Positions 40,956 to 46,998 of a stretch of 46,998 bases of DNA are shown here, in pieces (the stretch's first letter is position 1; each line of letters starts with the position of its first letter). Source of the DNA: Muribaculaceae bacterium (GTDB lineage: Bacteria > Bacillota > Clostridia > Lachnospirales > Lachnospiraceae); assembly GCA_023666425.1 (NCBI GenBank), contig JAMPCA010000001.1, positions 463,664 to 510,661 on the forward strand, in the 5' to 3' direction. The position numbers and the translations under genes are program-made. The notes under the pieces were generated by a model. It made no database searches. It was not told where the DNA came from and saw nothing but the letters and a program-made list of their open reading frames with translations.

Positions 40956-40994
40956 CCGGGAAATTTACTGAATAAAAGATTTGGAGAATAAAAA

Positions 40995-43139
40995 GTGAGC
41001 AGCGAACAGTATAACAGACGTAAAAAAATGATATATGAGTTTATGTGCGATCCCCTGTATGTTCCGATGAAGATTAAGGAGCTGGCCATCATGCTGGAGG
41101 TCAGCAGGGAGGAACGGCCGCAGCTGGAGCAGATTCTGGGGGAGCTTTTGGAGGAGGGGAAGATCGTTCTCTCCAAGAGGGGCAAGTACAGTAAGGCTGA
41201 GATTTTGCGGGTCACGGGAGTTTATACAGCGAATCCGAGGGGCTTTGGCTTTGTGACCGTGGAGGGAGAGAGCCAGGATATTTTTATTCCCGAGAGCAAA
41301 ACGGGCGGCGCCATGCACATGGACCAGGTGGAGATTGAGATTTTCCCGGGGGAGAGAGGGCGAAAGAAAGAGGGCGCTGTAGTCAGGATTATAGAGCGCG
41401 GTACAAAGCAGATTGTCGGTACCTATGAAGAAAACAAGACCTTCGGATTCGTGGTGCCGGACAATGCAAAGTTTTCCCGTGACGTTTTTGTGGCGAAGGA
41501 GTTCTCCATGGGAGCGGTCAGCGGACACAAGGTGGTAGTCGAGCTTACCAGTTATGGGGGAAAGGAGAAAAAGCCTGAGGGCCGTGTGACGGAGATTCTG
41601 GGTCATGTGAATGATCCGGGCGTGGACATTCTTTCACTCGTGCGGGCCTACGACCTGCCGGTGGAATTTTCCGGGAAGGTGCTGGCGCAGGTGGAGCGCG
41701 TGGCAAAGCCGGTATCGGAGGCCGATAAGGCGGGGCGTATGGATCTTCGGGACGTACAGATGGTGACCATTGACGGGGAGGACGCCAAAGATCTGGACGA
41801 CGCGGTATCCCTTGTGATGGAGGAGGAGAATTATAAGCTGGGCGTACACATTGCGGACGTGACCAATTATGTGCAGGAGCACAGTGCGCTGGACGTGGAG
41901 GCGCTAAAGAGGGGGACGTCTGTTTATCTGGCAGACCGGGTTATCCCGATGCTGCCCCATGCGCTTTCCAACGGGATCTGCTCTTTGAACCAGGGGGAGG
42001 AGAGGCTGGCGCTCAGCTGTATAATGACCATAAATCCCAAAGGAGAGGTCATCGACCATGTGATCGCGGAGACGGTAATCTGCGTGGACCGGCGGATGTC
42101 CTACGCGGATGTAAAAAGAATTCTTGCCGACCATGATCCGGAGCTGTGTGCAGAGTATGAGGCTGTGGTTCCCATGCTTTCACGCATGGAGGAGCTTGCG
42201 GCTGTTTTAAGAAAAAAGCGTATGAAGCGCGGCTCGATCGACTTTGATTTCCCGGAGACGAAGGTGATTTTGGACGAGCGGGGAACGCCCGTGGATATCA
42301 GACCCTATGAGCGGAATGTGGCGACGAAGCTTATCGAGGATTTTATGCTGATTGCCAATGAGACAGTGGCGTCCGACTATTTTTGGCAGGAGCTGCCTTT
42401 TGTTTACCGGACGCATGAAAGACCCGACAGCGGGAAGGTACAAAAGCTCGCCGCCTTTATCAACAATTTTGGATACTCCATTCATATCGGGGCGGACGAG
42501 GTGCATCCCAGGGAGCTGCAGAAGCTTCTGGAAAAAATCGAGGGCAGCGAGGAGGAGCCGCTGATCAGCCGGCTGACCCTGCGCTCCATGAAGCAGGCGC
42601 GCTACACGACAGACAATACCGGGCATTTCGGTCTGGCCGCGAAATGTTATTGTCATTTTACTTCGCCAATCCGCCGCTACCCGGATCTGCAGATTCACAG
42701 GATCATCAAGGAGAATCTGAGGGGGAGGCTTTTGGACAGGCGCATCGGCCACTATGAGCATTTGCTGCCGGAGGTCTGCGACCACTCCAGTAAGATGGAG
42801 CGCAGGGCGGACGAGGCGGAGCGGGAGACAGTGAAGCTGAAAAAGGTGGAGTATATGCAGGAGCATGTGGGGGAATGTTTTGAGGGTGTGATCTCCGGAG
42901 TGACGGAGTGGGGATTTTTCGTCGAGCTTTCCAACACGGTAGAGGGGCTTGTGCGGGCAGCCAGTCTGACGGACGATTATTACCAGTTTTATGAGGATTC
43001 CTACGAGCTGGTGGGAACGGCGACAAACCGCCGCTACAAGCTGGGGCAAAAGGTCGCTGTCCGGGTGGAAGCGACGGATAAGGTTCTGCGGACGATTGAT
43101 TTTTCCCTTGTAGATATGAAGGCACAGGGGACGGATTAA
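40995..43139 (+). CDS. rnr: Ribonuclease R
   Basis: A 714-residue 3'-5' exoribonuclease. The order is an N-terminal winged helix (MKIKELAIMLEVSREE), two cold-shock-like domains (NPRGFGFVTVEGESQDIFIP and KTFGFVVPDNAKFSRDVFV), the RNB catalytic domain with metal-binding Asp residues in DGEDAKDLDDAVSL (about residue 260) and HIADVTNYV, FTSPIRRYPDLQIHR, and a C-terminal S1 domain (GVISGVTEWGFFVELSNTVEGLV). RNase R degrades structured RNA and works with SmpB-tmRNA in decay of non-stop mRNA. The start is GTG at 40995, preceded by GGAGA. Confidence 0.96.
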   Translation: MSSEQYNRRKKMIYEFMCDPLYVPMKIKELAIMLEVSREERPQLEQILGELLEEGKIVLSKRGKYSKAEILRVTGVYTANPRGFGFVTVEGESQDIFIPESKTGGAMHMDQVEIEIFPGERGRKKEGAVVRIIERGTKQIVGTYEENKTFGFVVPDNAKFSRDVFVAKEFSMGAVSGHKVVVELTSYGGKEKKPEGRVTEILGHVNDPGVDILSLVRAYDLPVEFSGKVLAQVERVAKPVSEADKAGRMDLRDVQMVTIDGEDAKDLDDAVSLVMEEENYKLGVHIADVTNYVQEHSALDVEALKRGTSVYLADRVIPMLPHALSNGICSLNQGEERLALSCIMTINPKGEVIDHVIAETVICVDRRMSYADVKRILADHDPELCAEYEAVVPMLSRMEELAAVLRKKRMKRGSIDFDFPETKVILDERGTPVDIRPYERNVATKLIEDFMLIANETVASDYFWQELPFVYRTHERPDSGKVQKLAAFINNFGYSIHIGADEVHPRELQKLLEKIEGSEEEPLISRLTLRSMKQARYTTDNTGHFGLAAKCYCHFTSPIRRYPDLQIHRIIKENLRGRLLDRRIGHYEHLLPEVCDHSSKMERRADEAERETVKLKKVEYMQEHVGECFEGVISGVTEWGFFVELSNTVEGLVRAASLTDDYYQFYEDSYELVGTATNRRYKLGQKVAVRVEATDKVLRTIDFSLVDMKAQGTD

Positions 43140-43163
43140 TTTCCATGTGAAAAAATGAAAAAA

Positions 43164-43236
43164 AGCCGGAAGCCGGTTGCATTTTTGCAGGAAATCATTT
43201 ATTCTATAAATGGAGCAAATGCAACCGCTTCGGCTT
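43164..43236 (+). repeat. Long imperfect inverted repeat upstream of smpB
   Basis: The left arm (from 43164, AGCCGGAAGCCGGTTGCATTT) is nearly the reverse complement of the right arm (AAATGCAACCGCTTCGGCT, ending 43235). The pairing continues inward through GC and ATTTAT/ATAAAT, giving an interrupted stem of about 30 bp. It ends just before the smpB ribosome binding site (AAGGAGG at 43242). A terminator role is unlikely because no T run follows. Confidence 0.75.
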
Positions 43237-43255
43237 GCGGGAAGGAGGCTGCCGA

Positions 43256-43723
43256 ATGGGCAGGGAAGCTCGAAAGCTAATAGCCAACAATAAGAAGGTT
43301 TATCACGACTATTTTCTGGAGGAGACCTTCGAGGCTGGCATCGCCCTCGCCGGGACGGAAGTGAAGTCCATGCGGATGGGCAAGTGCAGCATTAAGGAGT
43401 CCTTTATTCACATTGAGAATGGAGAGGCAATCCTTTACAGTATGCATATCAGCCCTTACGAGAAGGGGAATATTTTTAACAAAGATCCTTTGAGGCCGAG
43501 GAAGCTTTTGCTGCACAAGCGCGAGATACAAAAGCTTATGGGAAAAGTCGCCCAGAAGGGATATACCGTCGTTCCAGTGGAGGTATATTTTAAGGGGAGT
43601 CTGGTGAAGGTGCAGGTGGCGCTGGCCAGAGGAAAGAAGCTCTACGACAAGCGTCAGGATATTGCAAAAAAGGATATGAAGCGCGAGGCGGAGAGAGACT
43701 TCAAAGTGAGAAATCTGGGCTGA
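43256..43723 (+). CDS. smpB: SsrA-binding protein SmpB
   Basis: A 155-residue protein with the SmpB fold: [98 protein letters not shown], and a basic C-terminal tail. SmpB delivers tmRNA to stalled ribosomes. ATG 43256 follows AAGGAGG; an earlier in-frame start lacks one. Its RNA partner, ssrA, is 256 bp downstream, beyond a tandem repeat. Confidence 0.96.
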   Translation: MGREARKLIANNKKVYHDYFLEETFEAGIALAGTEVKSMRMGKCSIKESFIHIENGEAILYSMHISPYEKGNIFNKDPLRPRKLLLHKREIQKLMGKVAQKGYTVVPVEVYFKGSLVKVQVALARGKKLYDKRQDIAKKDMKREAERDFKVRNLG

Positions 43724-43729
43724 CGAAGC

Positions 43730-43974
43730 GGGAGGCGGGAGTTATATTTTGCTCCGCAAAACGCGGGAGACAGGAGTTATATTTTGCTCCGCAAAACGCG
43801 GGAGGCAGGAGTTATATTTTGCTCCGCAAAACGCGGGAGGCAGGAGTTATATTTTGCTCCGCAAAACGCGGGAGACAGGAGTTATATTTTGCTCCGCAAA
43901 ACGCGGGAGGCAGGAGTTATATTTTGCTCCGCAAAACGCGGGAGGCAGGAGTTATATTTTGCTCCGCAAAACAT
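43730..43974 (+). repeat. Seven-copy 35-bp tandem repeat between smpB and ssrA
   Basis: Seven contiguous 35-bp units start at 43730, 43765, 43800, 43835, 43870, 43905 and 43940. Each contains GGAGTTATATTTTGC followed by TCCGCAAAAC, and so a small palindrome TTTTGC-TCC-GCAAAA. Units differ mainly at one position (GGAGGC or GGAGAC): the pattern from unit 2 is A-G-G-A-G-G, so units 2-4 and 5-7 form an identical 105-bp higher-order repeat apart from the last two bases. Unit 1 has one extra change (GCGGG for GCAGG). There are no spacers. The array is open in forward frames but has no ATG. Confidence 0.97.
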
Positions 43975-43979
43975 AACAA

Positions 43980-44316
43980 GGGCTAGTAATGGTTTCGACA
44001 GGGACTATGAAGCTGGAGAAGCGAGTCGCACGCAATGCGTTAAATGGCAAAATTAAAATTAAACGCTGAAGACAATTTAGCATACGCTGCCTAGTTGCAG
44101 CAGTCTGACCCAGACCACCTACAGTTTGGGATCCAGGCTTCGACGATGTAGGAAACGACATTAGCAAAGCTTTGCGCTAATGGGCGTAATATGAAGCTAC
44201 TGAACCCACCAGAATGTCTGTTTTCGGGTGGCAGAGGGAATGCAAAATAACAGACTATACTCGTAGAAGGACAGGGGATTGGTTTTTGGACACGGGTTCG
44301 ATTCCCGTCTAGTCCA
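43980..44316 (+). ncRNA. ssrA: Transfer-messenger RNA (tmRNA)
   Basis: A 337-nt one-piece tmRNA. The 5' end GGGCTAG pairs with the 3' CTAGTCC as acceptor stem, with discriminator A; CCA is not encoded. The 5' domain has GGTTTCGACAGGG and the T arm has GGGTTCGATTCCC. The tag ORF resumes at GCA 44047 and stops at TAG 44092-44094, giving AKLKLNAEDNLAYAA. The encoded tag ends in YAA rather than the usual LAA. Only 5 bp separate the gene from the tandem repeat and no clear promoter is seen there, so the RNA may be processed from an smpB transcript. The 3' end is a likely integrase attachment site. Confidence 0.97.
44290..44316 (+). other. Probable attachment site (3' end of ssrA)
   Basis: Tyrosine recombinases often use the T-arm and acceptor 3' end of ssrA as target. 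Here the integrase gene ends 37 bp beyond ssrA, facing it, and base composition shifts just downstream. The matching direct repeat (attR) is not in the window, so the exact core cannot be given. Confidence 0.6.
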
Positions 44317-44320
44317 CGCT

Positions 44321-44347
44321 AAAAGGCTTGAATTTTCAAGCCTTTTA
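44321..44347. terminator. Terminator after ssrA
   Basis: AAAAGGCTTGA (44321-44331) pairs with TCAAGCCTTTT (44336-44346) around a 4-nt loop. The A and T flanks allow use from both sides, so it may also serve the convergent integrase gene. Confidence 0.9.
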
Positions 44348-44352
44348 ATTAT

Positions 44353-45384
44353 TCATGTTGCATTTTGTGTTGCATATGTTTCAAAGAAGTCATTCATTTG
44401 AGCTGTATATTTCTGTTCATACTGTTCCATATTACGTCTGTAAACTTGTTTGAGAATCTTGTCAGAGCTCCAGCCGCCATAGCTCATAATATACTGATCC
44501 GGGACACCCTGCGCATGGCGGACAGAAGCGGAATAGGCGCGAAGATCGTGGAAGCGAAACTTATGGGTGCCGGTAATCTCAAAATAACGCTCAAAGCGCC
44601 GGGTTAATGCATCGGGGGTAATATTTACGACCTTCCCCTGCTTTGGAAGCATTTTTGCCAGGGATGGCGGGATATCAATGTACCGGTTGGAGCTTGAATT
44701 TTTTGTGCTGTTTTTGACCATGTAGTCGTAATCCGAGCCTTTTACCATTGTATTATGGATGTGGATCCGCGTGTCGTCAATATCTTCCCCGCAGAGCCCG
44801 CATATTTCGCTGCGCCTCATCATGCACCATGCGGCAAGATATACCGCTTTCTCAAGCTCGGTATCATGTTCGTGACACCAGGCAATGATATCCTGCACTT
44901 CCTGATCCGATGGGATATAATATTCAGGCGGCATTTTCTGGGGAAGTTTGTGGGAGCCAATGTCCACGCCGTTTTCCTTTAGAACCACGGATAGGAAACC
45001 ATAGGCATTTGATACCGTCTTAGGCGAATGGGTACCGCTAAAATTTTTAATCCAGTTATCAATCACTTTTCCCTTTAAATCCTTAATTTTCCGGTCACCG
45101 ATGGAGGCATAATAGCTCTTGTACTGGCGGTAGCCTCTGAGTGTGGACGGAGAGAGCACATTTTTCTTGAGTTCAATATACTGATCAATCGCAGCAGGCA
45201 GGGAAATATCCTGAATTTTCTCCCTCCGGTCATCGGAGTGGTTTTTGTACTGAGCCGCCAAAAGCTCGGCTTCTTTTTTGGTTTGAGCCGTAAAGGACTT
45301 GTAATGCCTTTTTCCGTCTATGTCCGTATAATCAAATGAGAGACATCTGTACATACCGGATGGTAATTTTTTAGCAGTTGCCAT
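44353..45384 (-). CDS. Tyrosine recombinase (phage/island integrase)
   Basis: A 343-residue integrase: an N-terminal AP2-like arm-binding region (MYRCLSFDYTDIDGKRHYKSFTAQTKKEA), a SAM-like core-binding domain (residues about 60-145), and the catalytic domain with Arg190 in CMMRRSEICGL, His279 and Arg282 in FHDLRAYSAS, Trp305 in YGGW at the second His/Trp position, and nucleophile Tyr315 in KQVYRR. All key residues are present. AAGGAG precedes the ATG. It lies next to ssrA and points towards it, the usual arrangement for an element integrated there. Confidence 0.93.
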   Translation of the reverse strand: MATAKKLPSGMYRCLSFDYTDIDGKRHYKSFTAQTKKEAELLAAQYKNHSDDRREKIQDISLPAAIDQYIELKKNVLSPSTLRGYRQYKSYYASIGDRKIKDLKGKVIDNWIKNFSGTHSPKTVSNAYGFLSVVLKENGVDIGSHKLPQKMPPEYYIPSDQEVQDIIAWCHEHDTELEKAVYLAAWCMMRRSEICGLCGEDIDDTRIHIHNTMVKGSDYDYMVKNSTKNSSSNRYIDIPPSLAKMLPKQGKVVNITPDALTRRFERYFEITGTHKFRFHDLRAYSASVRHAQGVPDQYIMSYGGWSSDKILKQVYRRNMEQYEQKYTAQMNDFFETYATQNAT

Positions 45385-45392
45385 AATATTAC

Positions 45393-45481
45393 TCCTTTGC
45401 TGTAGCAGTCTTGCAGGTCTGGAAATTCTACCCGATAGGATTCGTTTTCATTGTGAAAACAGAAGGATACACAAATAACAT
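45393..45481 (-). pseudogene. Frame-shifted HicB-like N-terminal remnant
   Basis: Behind an AAGGAGG site, ATG 45481 opens MLFVYPSVFTMKTNPIG and stops at 45428. In the next frame the DNA continues as ESYRVEFPDLQDCYSKG. Joined, they match the usual HicB antitoxin start (a F-V-Y-P-x-x-F strand followed by Y-x-V-x-F-P-D-L-x-G-C). One extra A in the AAAA run after ATG would restore MKNESYRVEF in frame. The similarity ends at the integrase ribosome binding site. No HicA is seen. It may be a real remnant, a sequencing error in a short run, or a leader for the integrase. Confidence 0.55.
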
Positions 45482-45502
45482 AGCAAATCCTCCTTACAAA
45501 GC

Positions 45503-45531
45503 AACGTAACATGTGTTGAATGTACTGTCAA
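45503..45531 (-). promoter_or_regulatory. Promoter for the integrase transcript
   Basis: On the minus strand TTGACA (45531-45526) and TACGTT (45508-45503) are spaced 17 bp. The predicted transcript would start just before the HicB-like remnant and continue into the integrase. Confidence 0.65.
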
Positions 45532-45587
45532 GAGAAAATTTTGAGTTCTTAAAAAGTTTAAAAAATATGTTCCAATAAGAAAATTTA

Positions 45588-45596
45588 TGGTATAAT
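45588..45596 (+). promoter_or_regulatory. Extended -10 promoter for the Panacea gene
   Basis: TGGTATAAT (45588-45596) matches an extended -10 element, 33 bp upstream of the start codon. No good -35 box is present, as expected for this class. Confidence 0.6.
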
Positions 45597-45629
45597 TGTA
45601 AATAAATTGCTAAGAGAGGAGGGATATGT

Positions 45630-46055
45630 ATGTATGAGGGCATTGAAGTAGCAAAATTTGTAATCTCGTTCTGTGCAGAAAGTGAAACCCCCGTTAGTAA
45701 TTTACAGTTACAAAAGATTTTGTACTTTCTTCAGGTATATTTCATCAAGATGGAGAGGTATCTTTTTCAGGAGGACTTTTATGCGTGGCAGTATGGGCCG
45801 GTTATCCCGGAGATTTACTTTATGTTTGCGGGATATGGTGCAAGCAAAATCAATAGCCGGTATAATACATTTCTGGAAAAAGAAGATAAGGACATAATTG
45901 AGCCGTTGATACAGAAACTTATTGAATATTCTTCATGGGAGCTTGTTGCAATGACACACAGGGAAGGAGGACCTTGGGACAGGGTATTAAAAAATGGTGG
46001 CGAAAATAGTATAATCCCCAAGGAGTACCTGTTATACGACGAGGCAGAATTCTAA
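45630..46055 (+). CDS. Panacea-domain protein (DUF4065/GepA-like, antitoxin-type)
   Basis: A 141-residue protein with the Panacea (formerly DUF4065, SocA/GepA-like) pattern: VAKFVISFCAESETPVSNLQLQKILYFLQVYF at the N-terminus, the family hallmark FYAWQYGPVIPEIY (about residue 50), and THREGGPWDRV (about 109-119). Panacea domains are known as antitoxins that neutralise many unrelated toxins and as proteolysis adaptors. It lies in the AT-rich island. GGAGGG precedes the ATG. The next ATG follows its TAA directly, so the two genes are a translationally linked pair. Confidence 0.9.
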   Translation: MYEGIEVAKFVISFCAESETPVSNLQLQKILYFLQVYFIKMERYLFQEDFYAWQYGPVIPEIYFMFAGYGASKINSRYNTFLEKEDKDIIEPLIQKLIEYSSWELVAMTHREGGPWDRVLKNGGENSIIPKEYLLYDEAEF

Positions 46056-46934
46056 ATGGTGAGAGAATACAACAGTAAAAGCAAGGAGTTAAATGAAATA
46101 ATTGAAAAATTATATGTGGCTGAAAGCGAAAATGACTGCAGGCAGATATGTGATTTGTTAAGAAATATATATTTGAATGAAGATGGTAGTTTAGACGAGA
46201 ATTTTCGACATGAATATGCTGGAATATATGGGAAAATAAAGGAATTGAGTGAGCAGCAGGTGGAGGGCATTCATCCGTTTCAAATATCATATTTACTGGA
46301 TAATATCAATAATGTGTATGATTATGCTGTGAAAAATGAAGAACCATATATAAAGAATCTCTTTAAGCTCAAAGATCATATTGGCCTGGAGGCTGGAAGG
46401 ATTGAATTAGTTAAACAGCTCAGATGGGAAATTGAACACAGTATAGATTCCGTGAAAGATCAGATAAAGGAAATAGGTGGGATGGCAGGTACATTAAGGG
46501 AGCAGATTGGCCAATCGTCAAAGCTGGTTTCCGAGTTCCAAGAGGAAAGTGCTGCAGGGAGAGAAAAATTAGAAGAATTGGATGACCTGTCCCACAAAAT
46601 GAAGCGGAAGATAGAGGACATACACAGGGATTCCATCACGATACTTGGAATCTTTGCCTCGATTGTATTATCTTTTACAGCGGAAATTGTGTTCTCAAGT
46701 TCTGTGCTGGAGAATATCCATAAGGGCAGCCCGTACCGAATATTTGCAGTAATTACCTTACTGGGAGTTATAGTAATAAACTTGGTTACAATACTTCTGG
46801 CCTATATTGATAAGATAAGGAAGATTTCTGACAATAAGATAGAATATCCGTCTTTTCTGATAGTATTAGACATCCTTGCCGCCGTGGCGCTGATAATTAT
46901 TTTTGTTGTATGGAGAATGCTGGAGGGAAATTAG
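46056..46934 (+). CDS. Coiled-coil protein with three C-terminal membrane helices (candidate toxin/effector)
   Basis: A 292-residue protein I cannot assign to a named family. Residues 1-110 are helical and charged (ELNEIIEKLYVAESENDC, IYGKIKELSEQQ). Residues about 125-195 form a coiled coil (IEHSIDSVKDQIKEIGG, REKLEELDDLSHKMKRKIEDI). Three hydrophobic segments follow (ITILGIFASIVLSFTAEIVF, IFAVITLLGVIVINLVTIL, FLIVLDILAAVALIIIFVVW). The ATG abuts the Panacea stop with zero spacing; GAGG lies 11 bases upstream. Position next to a Panacea gene suggests a membrane-acting toxin or abortive-infection effector. That is inference; a chance neighbour in an island is possible. Confidence 0.75.
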   Translation: MVREYNSKSKELNEIIEKLYVAESENDCRQICDLLRNIYLNEDGSLDENFRHEYAGIYGKIKELSEQQVEGIHPFQISYLLDNINNVYDYAVKNEEPYIKNLFKLKDHIGLEAGRIELVKQLRWEIEHSIDSVKDQIKEIGGMAGTLREQIGQSSKLVSEFQEESAAGREKLEELDDLSHKMKRKIEDIHRDSITILGIFASIVLSFTAEIVFSSSVLENIHKGSPYRIFAVITLLGVIVINLVTILLAYIDKIRKISDNKIEYPSFLIVLDILAAVALIIIFVVWRMLEGN

Positions 46935-46998
46935 AAAATATTATAGAAAGCTTCCTGTATAATTCAAAGTGTAGAGTTCAGTAAAGATTTACAAAAAT
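46935..46998. other. AT-rich end of window, no gene seen
   Basis: The last 64 bases contain a TATAAT-like box (GTATAATTC) but no ORF or terminator that can be supported. The island continues beyond the window. Confidence 0.5.

Noticed and set aside
43730-43974. CRISPR array
   Set aside because: The 35-bp units are directly contiguous with no spacers, and no cas genes are present.
43749-44056. Short ORFs through the tandem repeat (75 and 90 codons)
   Set aside because: They exist only because the repeat lacks stops in the forward frames; they start at TTG codons without a ribosome binding site, and one runs into ssrA.
45318-45512. 64-codon minus-strand ORF as an intact gene
   Set aside because: Its start overlaps the predicted promoter-proximal region and lacks a well-placed ribosome binding site, and its end lies inside the integrase in another frame. 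Only the HicB-like middle part is meaningful.

Overview
The window reads as a chromosomal stretch of a Gram-positive anaerobe of the class Clostridia, most likely a Lachnospiraceae member. The grounds are: moderate-to-high GC housekeeping genes with strong AAGGAGG ribosome binding sites, AddAB instead of RecBCD, an LtaS-type enzyme with YfhO and a CsbB-like transferase, a minimal SufC-SufB pair, a TM1266-type hydrogenase regulator, and the secG-rnr-smpB-ssrA order typical of Firmicutes. The taxonomic call is inference from gene content; no 16S gene is present.

Layout. Positions 1-1608: the tail of an unidentified gene with its terminator, a hydrogenase-system regulator, and lrgAB. 1619-9205: addB-addA-maf, overlapping or tightly packed. 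9213-11115: a small conserved-looking unknown, a parvulin-type lipoprotein and a PAP2 phosphatase, closed by a bidirectional terminator. 11140-13348: htpG on the minus strand behind a perfect CIRCE element. 13505-18886: MATE transporter, hotdog thioesterase, sce7726-like protein, DUF4422 glycosyltransferase, sufC-sufB. 19042-22476: a 2-isopropylmalate synthase carrying a complete C-terminal AraC-type DNA-binding domain, then a secreted leucine-rich-repeat protein. 22463-26724: a cation-efflux gene divergent from feoA-feoA-feoB. 26793-27490: tRNA-Leu(CAA), an XRE regulator with a 24-bp palindromic operator, and a small unknown. 27511-32899: LtaS-like enzyme, YfhO and a CsbB-like GT2, probably one polymer-synthesis and glycosylation unit. 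32931-35611: FKBP, EF-P, enolase. 35608-40520 (minus): an incomplete type IV pilus-like operon (pilT, pilC, four small membrane proteins) led by a transglutaminase-like lipoprotein. 40607-44347: secG, rnr, smpB, a 7 x 35-bp tandem repeat, ssrA.

From the 3' end of ssrA onward the DNA changes character: it is visibly more AT-rich and starts with a tyrosine recombinase. This looks like the left end of an island integrated at ssrA; its far end lies outside the window. Its first cargo is a Panacea-domain gene directly abutting a coiled-coil, three-TM protein, a candidate toxin-antitoxin or phage-defence pair. A short frame-shifted HicB-like remnant sits between the integrase and its promoter.

The strongest candidates for something undescribed are the LeuA-AraC fusion with its overlapping leader ORF (19042-21058) and the Panacea/membrane-protein pair (45630-46934). 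The tandem array before ssrA, the pilin-poor pilus operon and the loop insertions in FeoB and HtpG are secondary. All functional assignments were made by reading motifs by eye; no database search was possible.
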